From: Scandinavium lactucae
Lineage (GTDB): Bacteria; Pseudomonadota; Gammaproteobacteria; Enterobacterales; Enterobacteriaceae
Reading direction: 5' to 3'
Length of the DNA stretch: 64,000 nucleotides
Assembly: GCF_033843265.1 (NCBI RefSeq)
Contig: NZ_JAWXRD010000001.1
Span: forward strand, 186,001-250,000
Every line of letters begins with the position of its first letter. Position 1 is the first letter of the stretch. The position numbers and the translations under genes were made by a program. Shown here in pieces: positions 1 through 8,273 of the stretch. The notes beneath the pieces were generated by a model that saw only the letters and a program-made list of their open reading frames with translations, did not search any database and was not told the DNA's origin.

Positions 1-1247
1 TGGTACTGATTGCCATCGCCGTGCTGCTTTCCAGTAACCGCCGTGCCATCAACCTGCGTACCGTGCTTGGCGCATGGATGATTCAGGTCGCCATCGGGGC
101 GCTGATCCTTTATGTTCCTGCTGGCCGCAAAGTGCTGCTGGCGATGTCCGAGGGCGTCGCAAACGTTATCGCCTATGGCAACGAAGGGATCGGCTTTCTG
201 TTCGGTGGCCTGGTTTCCGATAAAATGTTCGAACTCTTTGGCGGCGGTGGCTTTATCTTTGCCCTGCGCGTGCTGCCGGTCATCGTCTTCTTCTCCTCGC
301 TGATTGCGGTGCTCTATTACCTCGGTATCATGCAGTTCGTGATCCGTATTCTGGGCGGCGGTCTGCGGGCCTTGCTGAAAACCTCTCGTACCGAATCGCT
401 GTCGGCTACTGCGAATATTTTCGTCGGTCAAACCGAAGCGCCGCTGGTGGTGCGCCCGTACATTGCGACCATGACCCGCTCTGAGTTGTTTGCGGTGATG
501 TGTGGTGGCCTGGCGTCGGTGGCCGGTTCTGTACTGGCGGGTTATGCGCAGATGGGCGTTCCGCTGGAATACCTGATTGCCGCGTCCTTCATGGCCGCAC
601 CGGGTGGTCTGCTGTTCGCGAAAATCATGCTGCCGGAAACCGAAATCCCGAATGATTCACCGGAGCTGGAAGCTCAGATGCCGGATGCTGACCGTCCGTC
701 TAACGTGCTGGATGCTGCCGCATCGGGTGCGGCGTCCGGGATGCAGCTGGCGCTGAACGTCGGGGCAATGTTGCTGGCCTTCGTGGCGCTGATTGCACTG
801 CTGAACGGCATTCTCTCCGGGATTGGCGGCTGGTTTGACTATCCGCAGCTGTCGATGCAGCTGATCCTCGGCTGGGTATTCTCCCCGCTGGCGTGGGTCA
901 TTGGCGTGCCGTGGAGTGAGGCAACGGTGGCTGGGTCATTCATCGGCCAGAAGCTGATCATCAACGAGTTCGTGGCCTACATGAACTTCGGCGAATATCT
1001 GAAGGACGATGCCGTGGTCGCGGCGGCTGGCTTACAAGTGATTTCTGACCACACCAAAGCCATTATCTCGTTTGCCCTGTGCGGTTTTGCCAACCTGTCG
1101 TCGATTGCAATCCTGATTGGTGGTCTGGGCAGCCTGGCACCAACCCGTCGCCAGGACATCGCCCAGCTGGGCCTGAAAGCCGTGGCGGCCGGGACGCTCT
1201 CGAACCTGATGAGCGCCACCATTGCCGGGGTATTCCTCGCGCTCTGA
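1..1247 (+). CDS. NupC-family concentrative nucleoside transporter (5' end cut by window)
   Basis: This is an inner-membrane nucleoside:cation symporter of the CNT/NupC family. The reading frame is open from base 3, so the gene enters from outside the window; the GTG at 21 is an internal codon, because the residues before it (VLIAIA) continue the first membrane helix. About 414 residues are visible, rich in hydrophobic helices. Family-type segments include the GQTEAPLVVRPY region near residue 135 (compare GQNE/GQSE in the family) and the C-terminal NEFVAYMNF and SNLMSATIAG segments. It looks closer to the YeiM/YeiJ (PsuT/NupX) branch than to NupC itself. It ends one base before the convergent yjjW stop, and its position beside the deo operon fits a role in nucleoside uptake. 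The exact substrate is not readable. Confidence 0.9.
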   Translation, partial: VLIAIAVLLSSNRRAINLRTVLGAWMIQVAIGALILYVPAGRKVLLAMSEGVANVIAYGNEGIGFLFGGLVSDKMFELFGGGGFIFALRVLPVIVFFSSLIAVLYYLGIMQFVIRILGGGLRALLKTSRTESLSATANIFVGQTEAPLVVRPYIATMTRSELFAVMCGGLASVAGSVLAGYAQMGVPLEYLIAASFMAAPGGLLFAKIMLPETEIPNDSPELEAQMPDADRPSNVLDAAASGAASGMQLALNVGAMLLAFVALIALLNGILSGIGGWFDYPQLSMQLILGWVFSPLAWVIGVPWSEATVAGSFIGQKLIINEFVAYMNFGEYLKDDAVVAAAGLQVISDHTKAIISFALCGFANLSSIAILIGGLGSLAPTRRQDIAQLGLKAVAAGTLSNLMSATIAGVFLAL

Positions 1248-1248
1248 T

Positions 1249-2112
1249 CTACAAATAAAGCGCCGGGAGGATAATCTCTGATATTCCCCGGTCGTTCAGC
1301 GCCTGTGCCAGTGGCTCCACGTCCTGCGCACCGGCGCTGCGCCAGGTTTGCGCTTCCCCGTATACGCCGTGCGCATGAAAGGCGTTCAGCCTCAGCGGCA
1401 CATCCCCTAATGAACGAATAAATTCACTCAGCGGCCCAATGGCCTGCAAATAATCCGTTTGCCCTGGAATCACCAGCAGGCGTAACTCCGCCAGCATTCG
1501 CTTCTCCGCCAGCCAGCGAATACTCGCTTTGATTCGCGCGTTGCTCCGCCCGGTGAGCGCCAGATGCACCTCGTCATCCCACGCTTTCAAATCCACCATC
1601 ACCCCATCACAGACGGGCCGTAACTTCTCCCAGCCGTTAATACCCAGCTCGCCGTTGCTGTCGACCAGACAGGTCAGATGCTTCAGGGCAGGCGTGGCGT
1701 TAAGCTGGCTGAACAATTCAACGATAAACGGTAGCTGGGTGGTAGCTTCCCCGCCGCTGACGGTAATGCCTTCGATAAACGGCGCGGCGCGCGTTACCTG
1801 CTGTAGCACCTCGTCGACCGTCAGCGTCCGCGTCATCGGCGTAGCCTGCTGGGGGCAGAGTTTCAGGCAGGTATCGCACTGCTGACACACCGCTTCCTGC
1901 CAGATAACCTGCCCGTTTAGCACTGAAAGCGCGCCGTGCGGACAGGACGAGACGCACTCGCCGCAGTCGTTACAGTGCCCGATAGTCCACGGGTTGTGGC
2001 AGTTTTTACAACGCAGATTGCAGCCCTGTAAAAACAGCGTCAGACGGCTGCCAGGGCCGTCGACGCAGGAGAACGGAATGATATTACTGACTAAAGCGCA
2101 TCTGCTGCTCAT
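1249..2112 (-). CDS. yjjW: YjjW, radical-SAM glycyl-radical enzyme activase
   Basis: This 287-residue activase of the PflA family is predicted to install the glycyl radical on its neighbour YjjI. The radical-SAM CxxxCxxC motif is visible near residue 31 (GCNLRCKNC). Two ferredoxin-like clusters follow (CNDCGECVSSCP and CQQCDTCLKLCP), typical of activases with extra 4Fe-4S centres. The start at 2112 was chosen because MSSRCALVSN matches the E. coli N-terminus and gives the same length, although the frame stays open further upstream through yjjI. The gene overlaps the 3' end of yjjI by 29 bases, so the two are probably translationally coupled. Its stop lies one base from the stop of the convergent transporter gene, leaving no room for a terminator. 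The physiological substrate of the pair is unknown. Confidence 0.92.
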   Translation of the reverse strand: MSSRCALVSNIIPFSCVDGPGSRLTLFLQGCNLRCKNCHNPWTIGHCNDCGECVSSCPHGALSVLNGQVIWQEAVCQQCDTCLKLCPQQATPMTRTLTVDEVLQQVTRAAPFIEGITVSGGEATTQLPFIVELFSQLNATPALKHLTCLVDSNGELGINGWEKLRPVCDGVMVDLKAWDDEVHLALTGRSNARIKASIRWLAEKRMLAELRLLVIPGQTDYLQAIGPLSEFIRSLGDVPLRLNAFHAHGVYGEAQTWRSAGAQDVEPLAQALNDRGISEIILPALYL

Positions 2113-3622
2113 GGCTGATGACTCTCGGCTGTCGTTCCAGAATGCGGGTGTTGCGCGCGGCTTCTTCGCCCAGCCACGTGGTATTGGTGCGCGAGCCTTC
2201 CGCGCGGAATTTTTCCAGCTCGGATAAGCGCACCATATAGCCGGTGACACGAACCAAATCGTTGCCGCTGACGTTAGCCGAAAACTCACGCATTCCGGCG
2301 TTAAACGCACCCAGGCACAGCTGCATAACCGCCTGTGGATTGCGTTTGATGGTTTCGTCCAGGGTCAGAATGTCGCTGATCCCGGCAGGATAAAAGGCGT
2401 GATGCGGGGCGACGGTCAGCAGGTGGCTGACCGGATCCGGCTCGCTGCCATAAGGAATGCGTGCCCCCGGCGTGGTGCCGCTATCGGAACTGATACCCGA
2501 CTGTGCATGCAGCAGTGCGCGCTGCTTCCAGCCATACTTCACTGGCGTATTTTCTACAAACGCTGCCAGCTGCGCACTGATGCGCCAGCCGAGCTCATTG
2601 GCTTCATCATGCTGACCATAGCGCGCCGGGCTGCCCGCTTTTTCACACAGCACATTCACCGCCTCGGCAAGGCCGTACATACCAAACATCGGCGTAAATC
2701 GCTGCGGATCAATCAACCCTTCGGCTACCAGGAAGCTATTCTCAAAGAAGTGCGATTGTTGATAGAGGAACGCACAGCGAGCATCAATGATGCTGGTCTG
2801 CTGCTGGCAATAGTGCGGCAGGACGCGGGAAAGGAAGTCTTCCGTCGATGCGCTACGCAGCGCGATTTCTTTCAGATTGAGGCGAACAAGGGTGCTGCCG
2901 CCGCCCGCCAGCGGCAGTGAGTTGTAACAACTGACCACCCCATACTGTCCTTTTGTGAAAATTTTATCATTTACAGGGCCGTTGGCGATGTGCGGTTTAC
3001 TGCATTCGCAGATGTTTTTGCTGACCTCAAGCAGTAAATCATCCGGCGTAATTTCCGGGTCGTAGATAAAGGTCAGGTTCGGCGCAACCTGCTTTAACTC
3101 AGCATCGGCCCGTAAAATGGCGCGCGTCACCGGCGTATCTTCCGGGCCGATATTGACATGGGTAAACGCATCCGGCAGGGTGCGGTCGAGATAGCGCCAG
3201 AAACGTTTTATGCGGATATCGATTTCTTCTTGTGTTAGAATTTTAACATAAGGCGAAAGGATCGTATCCAGGTGCCCAAGGTAAACCGGCATCGAGGTCA
3301 CCGAAGGCACGTGATGATAGAGAATAGTGAGTAACGACAGCGCGTCATCCAGGTCTTTCGCCCCTTCAAGCTCCAGCCATTGCGATCCATTGGCGAGGAA
3401 GCGGGCGTAGTCCGGTAGGACGTAACGCGGTTTGAACGGCGCATGGCCTTCAAACATGTCGCAGATAACGCCGTCATTCAGCGCCGCCTGGGCATCCGCT
3501 GGCAGGTCGGGATAGGGTAAAGCGTTTTCTGCTTCAAGGGCCAGGAAGTGACGTTTTTGCTCGGGGCTTAGCGTTTTGCTTGTCACAATATTCTGGCAAC
3601 GTTGCTCAAAAGAGTCAGACAT
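2084..3622 (-). CDS. yjjI: YjjI, glycyl-radical-like enzyme (DUF3029)
   Basis: This 512-residue cytoplasmic protein is slightly shorter than E. coli YjjI (about 516). The C-terminus carries the glycyl-radical signature RVTGY, with the predicted radical glycine at about residue 461, 51 residues from the end as in pyruvate formate-lyase-type enzymes. A CEC pair and a further cysteine (VVSCYNS) in the middle are candidates for catalytic thiols, but which one acts is not clear. It is the first gene of a two-gene operon with the activase yjjW and is transcribed divergently from deoC. Such enzymes are normally oxygen-sensitive and anaerobic, and the location next to deo suggests a link to nucleoside or deoxyribose metabolism. 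That link is inference; the reaction is unassigned. Confidence 0.9.
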   Translation of the reverse strand: MSDSFEQRCQNIVTSKTLSPEQKRHFLALEAENALPYPDLPADAQAALNDGVICDMFEGHAPFKPRYVLPDYARFLANGSQWLELEGAKDLDDALSLLTILYHHVPSVTSMPVYLGHLDTILSPYVKILTQEEIDIRIKRFWRYLDRTLPDAFTHVNIGPEDTPVTRAILRADAELKQVAPNLTFIYDPEITPDDLLLEVSKNICECSKPHIANGPVNDKIFTKGQYGVVSCYNSLPLAGGGSTLVRLNLKEIALRSASTEDFLSRVLPHYCQQQTSIIDARCAFLYQQSHFFENSFLVAEGLIDPQRFTPMFGMYGLAEAVNVLCEKAGSPARYGQHDEANELGWRISAQLAAFVENTPVKYGWKQRALLHAQSGISSDSGTTPGARIPYGSEPDPVSHLLTVAPHHAFYPAGISDILTLDETIKRNPQAVMQLCLGAFNAGMREFSANVSGNDLVRVTGYMVRLSELEKFRAEGSRTNTTWLGEEAARNTRILERQPRVISHEQQMRFSQ

Positions 3623-3732
3623 AGAAGTTCCTCAGACGCGTTGACGATGAGGACAGTGTAGAGAAAAGCGCCAGCGGGACTTTTGATCCAACCTCCCACA
3701 CTGACGCTTTAAAGAGTGATAGAGCTCTCATT

Positions 3733-3816
3733 ACAGTCATGCAAATTTGCATACGCGTTTCATTAACTGTGATGAGGATCGAAGTGTAACCGTGGGTCGG
3801 TGTTAAAATAGTCACA
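3733..3816 (+). promoter_or_regulatory. deoP2-like promoter with CytR/CRP and DeoR sites
   Basis: The segment upstream of deoC aligns by eye with the E. coli deoP2 region. A perfect 14-bp palindrome, ATGCAAATTTGCAT, at 3739-3752 contains TTGCAT half-sites of the CytR type. A CRP-like site (TGTGATGAGGATCGAAG) covers about 3768-3784. TGTTAAAATAGTCACA at 3801-3816 is a degenerate copy of the 16-bp DeoR operator and contains the -10-like TAAAAT. Regulation by CRP/CytR and DeoR is known for the E. coli locus and is inferred here. Confidence 0.75.
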
Positions 3817-3850
3817 GACCCGCAAGGTAAAATTAAACACCGGAGATAAC

Positions 3851-4630
3851 ATGACCGATTTAACTGCAAGCAGCCTGCGCGCGTTAAAATTAATGGACCT
3901 GACCACCCTGAACGATGATGACACCGATGCGAAAGTCATTGCCCTGTGCCACCAGGCGAAAACCCCGGTGGGCAATACCGCGGCAATCTGCATTTATCCA
4001 CGTTTCATCCCTATCGCGCGTAAAACCCTGAATGCACAGGGCACGCCGGATGTGCGTATCGCCACCGTTACCAACTTCCCGCACGGCAACGATGACATCG
4101 ATATCGCGCTGGCGGAAACCCGGGCGGCTATCGCTTACGGTGCAGATGAAGTGGACGTAGTCTTCCCGTATCGCGCGCTGATCGCCGGTAACGAGCAGGT
4201 CGGTTTTGATCTGGTGAAAGCGTGTAAAGACGCCTGCGCCGCCGCGAACGTGCTGCTGAAAGTGATCATCGAAACCGGCGAGCTGAAAGAAGAGCGGCTT
4301 ATTCGTAAAGCATCTGAAATCTCTATCAACGCCGGGGCTGATTTCATCAAAACCTCTACCGGTAAAGTGCCAGTGAATGCCACCCCGGAAAGCGCACGGA
4401 TCATGATGGAAGTTATTCGTGATATGGGCGTTGAAAAAACCGTCGGCTTTAAGCCAGCGGGCGGCGTACGTACTGCGGAAGATGCACAAACCTTCCTGGC
4501 GATTGCCGATGATCTGTTCGGTGCCGACTGGGCTGACGCCCGTCACTACCGTTTCGGCGCATCCAGCCTGCTCGCGAGCCTGCTGAAAGCCCTGGGCCAT
4601 GGCGACGGCAAGAGCGCCAGCAGCTACTGA
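3851..4630 (+). CDS. deoC: Deoxyribose-phosphate aldolase
   Basis: DeoC cleaves 2-deoxyribose-5-phosphate to glyceraldehyde-3-phosphate and acetaldehyde, the last step of deoxynucleoside catabolism. The 259-residue product has the same length as the E. coli enzyme. The catalytic residues are visible: Asp102 in EVDVVFPY, the Schiff-base Lys167 in IKTSTGK, and Lys201 in GFKPAGG. It is the first gene of deoCABD and follows the deoP2-like promoter. The ATG at 3851 is preceded by a GGAGA ribosome-binding site. An ERIC element begins directly after the stop codon, separating it from deoA. Confidence 0.97.
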   Translation: MTDLTASSLRALKLMDLTTLNDDDTDAKVIALCHQAKTPVGNTAAICIYPRFIPIARKTLNAQGTPDVRIATVTNFPHGNDDIDIALAETRAAIAYGADEVDVVFPYRALIAGNEQVGFDLVKACKDACAAANVLLKVIIETGELKEERLIRKASEISINAGADFIKTSTGKVPVNATPESARIMMEVIRDMGVEKTVGFKPAGGVRTAEDAQTFLAIADDLFGADWADARHYRFGASSLLASLLKALGHGDGKSASSY

Positions 4631-4631
4631 T

Positions 4632-4754
4632 TACTCGTCATACTTTGAGCCGCAGGTGCGTTGGCTGCACTCTCTCACCCCAGTCACTTACTCCTGTAAG
4701 CTTCTGGGGATTCGATCCCTTGCCGCCTTCCTGCAACTCGAATTATGTAGAGTA
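4632..4754. repeat. ERIC (IRU) intergenic repeat inside the deo operon
   Basis: This 123-bp imperfect palindrome fills most of the deoC-deoA gap. Its centre (CTCACCCCAGTCACTTACTC, then CTGTAAGCTTCTGGGGATTC) matches the conserved ERIC core used for ERIC-PCR primers, with a few changes. The ends TACTC and GAGTA are inverted. It lies within a transcribed operon, where its RNA would fold into a long hairpin. Confidence 0.9.
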
Positions 4755-4812
4755 ATATTTCTTCGCGGTGGGTTAACCGCCGCATTCAACCCGATTCCTC
4801 ATGGGGGTTACC

Positions 4813-6135
4813 GTGTTTCTCGCACAAGAAATTATTCGTAAAAAACGCGATGGTCACGCGCTGAGTGACGAAGAGATCCGTTTCTTCATCAATGGTATTC
4901 GTGATAACACCGTGTCGGAAGGGCAGATTGCCGCCCTGGCGATGACCATTTTCTTCCACGATATGGCTATTGAGGAGCGTGTCTCGCTGACCATGGCGAT
5001 GCGGGATTCAGGCACGGTACTCGACTGGAAAAGCCTTAATCTGAATGGCCCGATTGTGGATAAGCACTCCACTGGCGGCGTGGGTGATGTGACCTCGCTG
5101 ATGCTTGGCCCAATGGTGGCGGCCTGCGGCGGATACATTCCGATGATCTCCGGGCGTGGCCTGGGGCATACCGGCGGGACACTCGACAAACTGGAAGCGA
5201 TCCCGGGGTTCGATATCTTCCCGGACGACAACCGTTTCCGCGAAATTATTAAAGACGTTGGCGTGGCGATCATCGGGCAGACCAGCTCCCTCGCGCCAGC
5301 GGACAAACGTTTTTACGCCACGCGCGACATCACTGCCACCGTCGATTCTATTCCGCTGATCACCGCTTCGATTCTGGCGAAGAAACTGGCTGAAGGGCTG
5401 GACGCGCTGGTCATGGACGTAAAAGTGGGCAGCGGCGCATTTATGCCGACCTATGAACTCTCAGCGGCACTGGCCGAGGCCATTGTTGGCGTGTCTAACG
5501 GCGCAGGCGTACGAACCACCGCCCTGCTGACCGACATGAACCAGGTGCTGGCGTCCAGCGCCGGGAATGCGGTTGAAGTCCGCGAAGCCGTACAGTTCCT
5601 GACCGGTGAATACCGTAACCCGCGTCTGTTCGAGGTGACCATGGCGCTGTGCGTGGAAATGCTCATTTCCGGCCGTCTGGCGAAAGACGAAGCCGATGCC
5701 CGCGCCAAACTGCAGGCGGGGCTGGACAGCGGTAAAGCCGCGGAGATCTTCGGTCGTATGGTTGCGGCGCAAAAAGGCCCGACCGATTTCGTTGAGAACT
5801 ACGCGAAATACCTGCCAACGGCGATGCTCAGCAAAGCGGTCTATGCCGATACCGAAGGCTTTGTCTCCATGATGGACACCCGCGCATTAGGCATGGCGGT
5901 GGTGTCGATGGGCGGCGGACGTCGTCAGGCTTCTGATGCGTTGGATTACAGCGTCGGCTTCACCGACATGGCCCGTCTGGGCGACAGCATTGACGGACAG
6001 CGTCCGCTGGCCGTCATCCACGCCAAAGACGAAGCGAGCTGGCAAGAAGCCGCGAAAGCGGTGAAAGCGGCAATTAAACTGGACGACGTCGCACCGAAAG
6101 AAACACCAACGGTCTATCGTCGAATCACGCAATAG
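4813..6135 (+). CDS. deoA: Thymidine phosphorylase
   Basis: DeoA phosphorolyses thymidine and deoxyuridine to the free base and deoxyribose-1-phosphate. The GTG at 4813 is chosen as start. It gives 440 residues beginning MFLAQEIIRKK, as in E. coli, and has GGGGGT about five bases upstream, whereas the in-frame ATG at 4801 has no ribosome-binding site. The phosphate-binding motif KHSTGGVGD is at residues 84-92, and the SSLAPADKRFYATRD segment is typical of the family. It is the second gene of deoCABD, after an ERIC repeat, with deoB 51 bases downstream. Confidence 0.96.
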   Translation: MFLAQEIIRKKRDGHALSDEEIRFFINGIRDNTVSEGQIAALAMTIFFHDMAIEERVSLTMAMRDSGTVLDWKSLNLNGPIVDKHSTGGVGDVTSLMLGPMVAACGGYIPMISGRGLGHTGGTLDKLEAIPGFDIFPDDNRFREIIKDVGVAIIGQTSSLAPADKRFYATRDITATVDSIPLITASILAKKLAEGLDALVMDVKVGSGAFMPTYELSAALAEAIVGVSNGAGVRTTALLTDMNQVLASSAGNAVEVREAVQFLTGEYRNPRLFEVTMALCVEMLISGRLAKDEADARAKLQAGLDSGKAAEIFGRMVAAQKGPTDFVENYAKYLPTAMLSKAVYADTEGFVSMMDTRALGMAVVSMGGGRRQASDALDYSVGFTDMARLGDSIDGQRPLAVIHAKDEASWQEAAKAVKAAIKLDDVAPKETPTVYRRITQ

Positions 6136-6186
6136 CGGTATACTGATCTGATCGCTTTTTTGCAGCGCAAAACGTACGGAGAAGAT

Positions 6187-7410
6187 ATGAAACGTGCATT
6201 TATTATGGTGCTGGACTCTTTTGGGATCGGTGCCACCGAAGACGCAGAACGTTTTGGTGATGTTGGTGCCGACACCATGGGCCATATCGCAGAGGCCTGT
6301 GCGAAAGGTGAAGCAGATAAAGGCCGTAAGGGCCCGCTGAACCTGCCGAACCTGACCCGTCTGGGTCTGGTGAAAGCCCACGAAGGCTCTACCGGTAAGG
6401 TTGCCGCAGGTATGGACGGCAACGCCGAAGTGACTGGCGCATACGCTTGGGCGCATGAGCTTTCTTCGGGGAAAGACACCCCGTCTGGCCACTGGGAAAT
6501 CGCCGGTGTGCCTGTGCTGTTTGACTGGGGTTACTTCCCTGAACATCACAACAGCTTCCCGCAGGAGCTGCTCGATAAACTGGTGAAACGTGCCAATCTG
6601 CCGGGCTACCTCGGTAACTGTCACTCTTCCGGAACCGTGATTCTGGACGAGCTGGGCGAAGAGCATATGAAAACCGGTAAACCGATTTTCTACACCTCCG
6701 CGGATTCCGTGTTCCAGATTGCCTGTCACGAAGAAACCTACGGCCTCGATAAGCTGTATGAGCTGTGCGAAATTGCGCGTGAAGAGCTGACCGAAGGCGG
6801 CTACAACATTGGTCGCGTAATTGCGCGTCCATTCGTGGGCGATAAAGCGGGTAACTTCGAACGTACCGGCAACCGTCACGATCTGGCCGTTGAACCGCCA
6901 GCGCCAACCGTGTTGCAGAAACTGGTTGATGAGAAAGACGGCCACGTCGTGTCCGTCGGTAAAATCGCGGATATCTACGCCAACTGCGGCATCACCAAAA
7001 AAGTGAAAGCTACCGGTCTGGACGCGCTGTTTGATGCCACCATCAAAGAGATGAAAGAAGCGGGCGATAAGACCATTGTCTTCACGAACTTCGTTGATTT
7101 CGACTCCTCGTGGGGCCACCGTCGCGATGTCGCCGGTTATGCTGCGGGTCTGGAACTGTTTGACCGCCGTCTGCCTGAGCTGCTTGAGCTGGTGGGTGAA
7201 GATGACATCATCATCCTCACCGCTGACCACGGCTGCGACCCAACCTGGACCGGGACCGATCACACCCGTGAACACATTCCGGTGCTGGTGTATGGTCCGA
7301 AAGTGAAAGCGGGCTCGCTTGGTCATCGCGAAACCTTCGCGGACATCGGTCAGACCCTGGCGACCTATTTCGGGACGTCACCAATGGAATACGGCAAAAA
7401 CATGCTGTAA
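6187..7410 (+). CDS. deoB: Phosphopentomutase
   Basis: DeoB interconverts (deoxy)ribose-1-phosphate and -5-phosphate, linking the phosphorylases to DeoC. The 407-residue length equals E. coli DeoB. It belongs to the alkaline-phosphatase superfamily, and its metal ligands are visible as Asp10 (IMVLDSFGIG), the DSSWGHRRD segment, TADHGCDPTW and the late DHTREHIPV histidines. The start at 6187 (MKRAFIM, preceded by GGAGA) replaces an unsupported upstream ATG. It is the third gene of the deo operon. A REP element separates it from deoD. Confidence 0.97.
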   Translation: MKRAFIMVLDSFGIGATEDAERFGDVGADTMGHIAEACAKGEADKGRKGPLNLPNLTRLGLVKAHEGSTGKVAAGMDGNAEVTGAYAWAHELSSGKDTPSGHWEIAGVPVLFDWGYFPEHHNSFPQELLDKLVKRANLPGYLGNCHSSGTVILDELGEEHMKTGKPIFYTSADSVFQIACHEETYGLDKLYELCEIAREELTEGGYNIGRVIARPFVGDKAGNFERTGNRHDLAVEPPAPTVLQKLVDEKDGHVVSVGKIADIYANCGITKKVKATGLDALFDATIKEMKEAGDKTIVFTNFVDFDSSWGHRRDVAGYAAGLELFDRRLPELLELVGEDDIIILTADHGCDPTWTGTDHTREHIPVLVYGPKVKAGSLGHRETFADIGQTLATYFGTSPMEYGKNML

Positions 7411-7416
7411 TGGGAT

Positions 7417-7449
7417 TGCCCGGCGGCGCACAGCTTGCCGGGCCTACGG
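7417..7449. repeat. REP element, deoB-deoD gap
   Basis: A GC-rich stem-loop of the REP/PU type (TGCCCGGCGGCGC, then GCTTGCCGGGCCTACGG) lies 6 bases after the deoB stop. Such elements inside operons can stabilise upstream mRNA or tune downstream expression. Confidence 0.85.
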
Positions 7450-7501
7450 TTTTGTATACCGGGTTCGCTACCCGGATAATAAACATAAAAAGGATAGAAA
7501 G

Positions 7502-8224
7502 ATGGCAACTCCACACATTAACGCCGAGATGGGTGATTTCGCAGACGTCGTACTGATGCCGGGCGATCCCCTGCGTGCGAAGCATATCGCTGAAACGTTC
7601 CTCGAAGATGTGCGCGAAGTGAACAACGTGCGCGGCATGCTGGGTTTTACCGGAACCTATAAGGGCCGTAAAATTTCCGTCATGGGCCACGGCATGGGCA
7701 TCCCGTCCTGCTCCATCTACACCAAAGAGCTGATCACCGATTTCGGCGTGAAGAAAATCATTCGTGTGGGTTCCTGCGGCGCTGTGCGCATGGACGTAAA
7801 ACTGCGCGACGTAGTTATCGGCATGGGTGCCTGCACCGATTCCAAAGTGAACCGTATGCGTTTCAAAGATCACGACTTTGCGGCGATCGCTGACTTCGGC
7901 ATGGTGCGTAACGCGGTTGATGCGGCGAAAGCGCTGGGCGTTGATGCGCGCGTCGGCAACATCTTCTCTGCTGACCTGTTCTATTCTCCAGACGGCGGCG
8001 AAATGTTCGACGTGATGGAAAAATACGGCATTCTGGGCGTCGAAATGGAAGCCGCCGGTATCTACGGCGTTGCGGCGGAGTTCGGTGCCAAAGCCCTGAC
8101 CATCTGCACCGTGTCTGACCATATCCGTACTCATGAGCAGACCACTGCTGCTGAGCGCCAGACCACCTTTAACGACATGATTAAAATCGCGCTGGAATCC
8201 GTTCTGCTGGGCGATAAAGAGTAA
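7502..8224 (+). CDS. deoD: Purine-nucleoside phosphorylase (DeoD type)
   Basis: DeoD is the trimer-of-dimers purine nucleoside phosphorylase acting on inosine, guanosine, adenosine and the deoxy forms. The start at 7502 gives MATPHINAEMGD with the conserved His5 and a GG-containing ribosome site just upstream. The phosphate- and base-site motifs (GDPLRAK, GVEMEAAGIYG, and the SDH with catalytic Asp) are intact. The product is 240 residues, against 239 in E. coli. The extra residue is a second glycine in SPDGGEMF, from a duplicated GGC codon, in a surface region before the active-site glutamate. It is the last gene of deoCABD and ends just before a REP element. Confidence 0.97.
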   Translation: MATPHINAEMGDFADVVLMPGDPLRAKHIAETFLEDVREVNNVRGMLGFTGTYKGRKISVMGHGMGIPSCSIYTKELITDFGVKKIIRVGSCGAVRMDVKLRDVVIGMGACTDSKVNRMRFKDHDFAAIADFGMVRNAVDAAKALGVDARVGNIFSADLFYSPDGGEMFDVMEKYGILGVEMEAAGIYGVAAEFGAKALTICTVSDHIRTHEQTTAAERQTTFNDMIKIALESVLLGDKE

Positions 8225-8233
8225 TATCGTTTG

Positions 8234-8266
8234 TGCCGGGTGGCGGCTTCGCCTTGCCCGGCCTAT
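8234..8266. repeat. REP element between convergent deoD and lplA
   Basis: This is a REP-type hairpin (TGCCGGGTGGCGG, then TTGCCCGGCC) 9 bases after deoD and 7 bases before the convergent lplA stop. No separate rho-independent terminator is visible, so the REP may act as the transcript end-stabiliser for both genes. Confidence 0.85.
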
Positions 8267-8273
8267 CTTTTCG

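Noticed and set aside
5887..7326. 479-codon open frame opposite deoA/deoB
   Set aside because: Fully antisense to two well-identified enzymes and with low-complexity composition.
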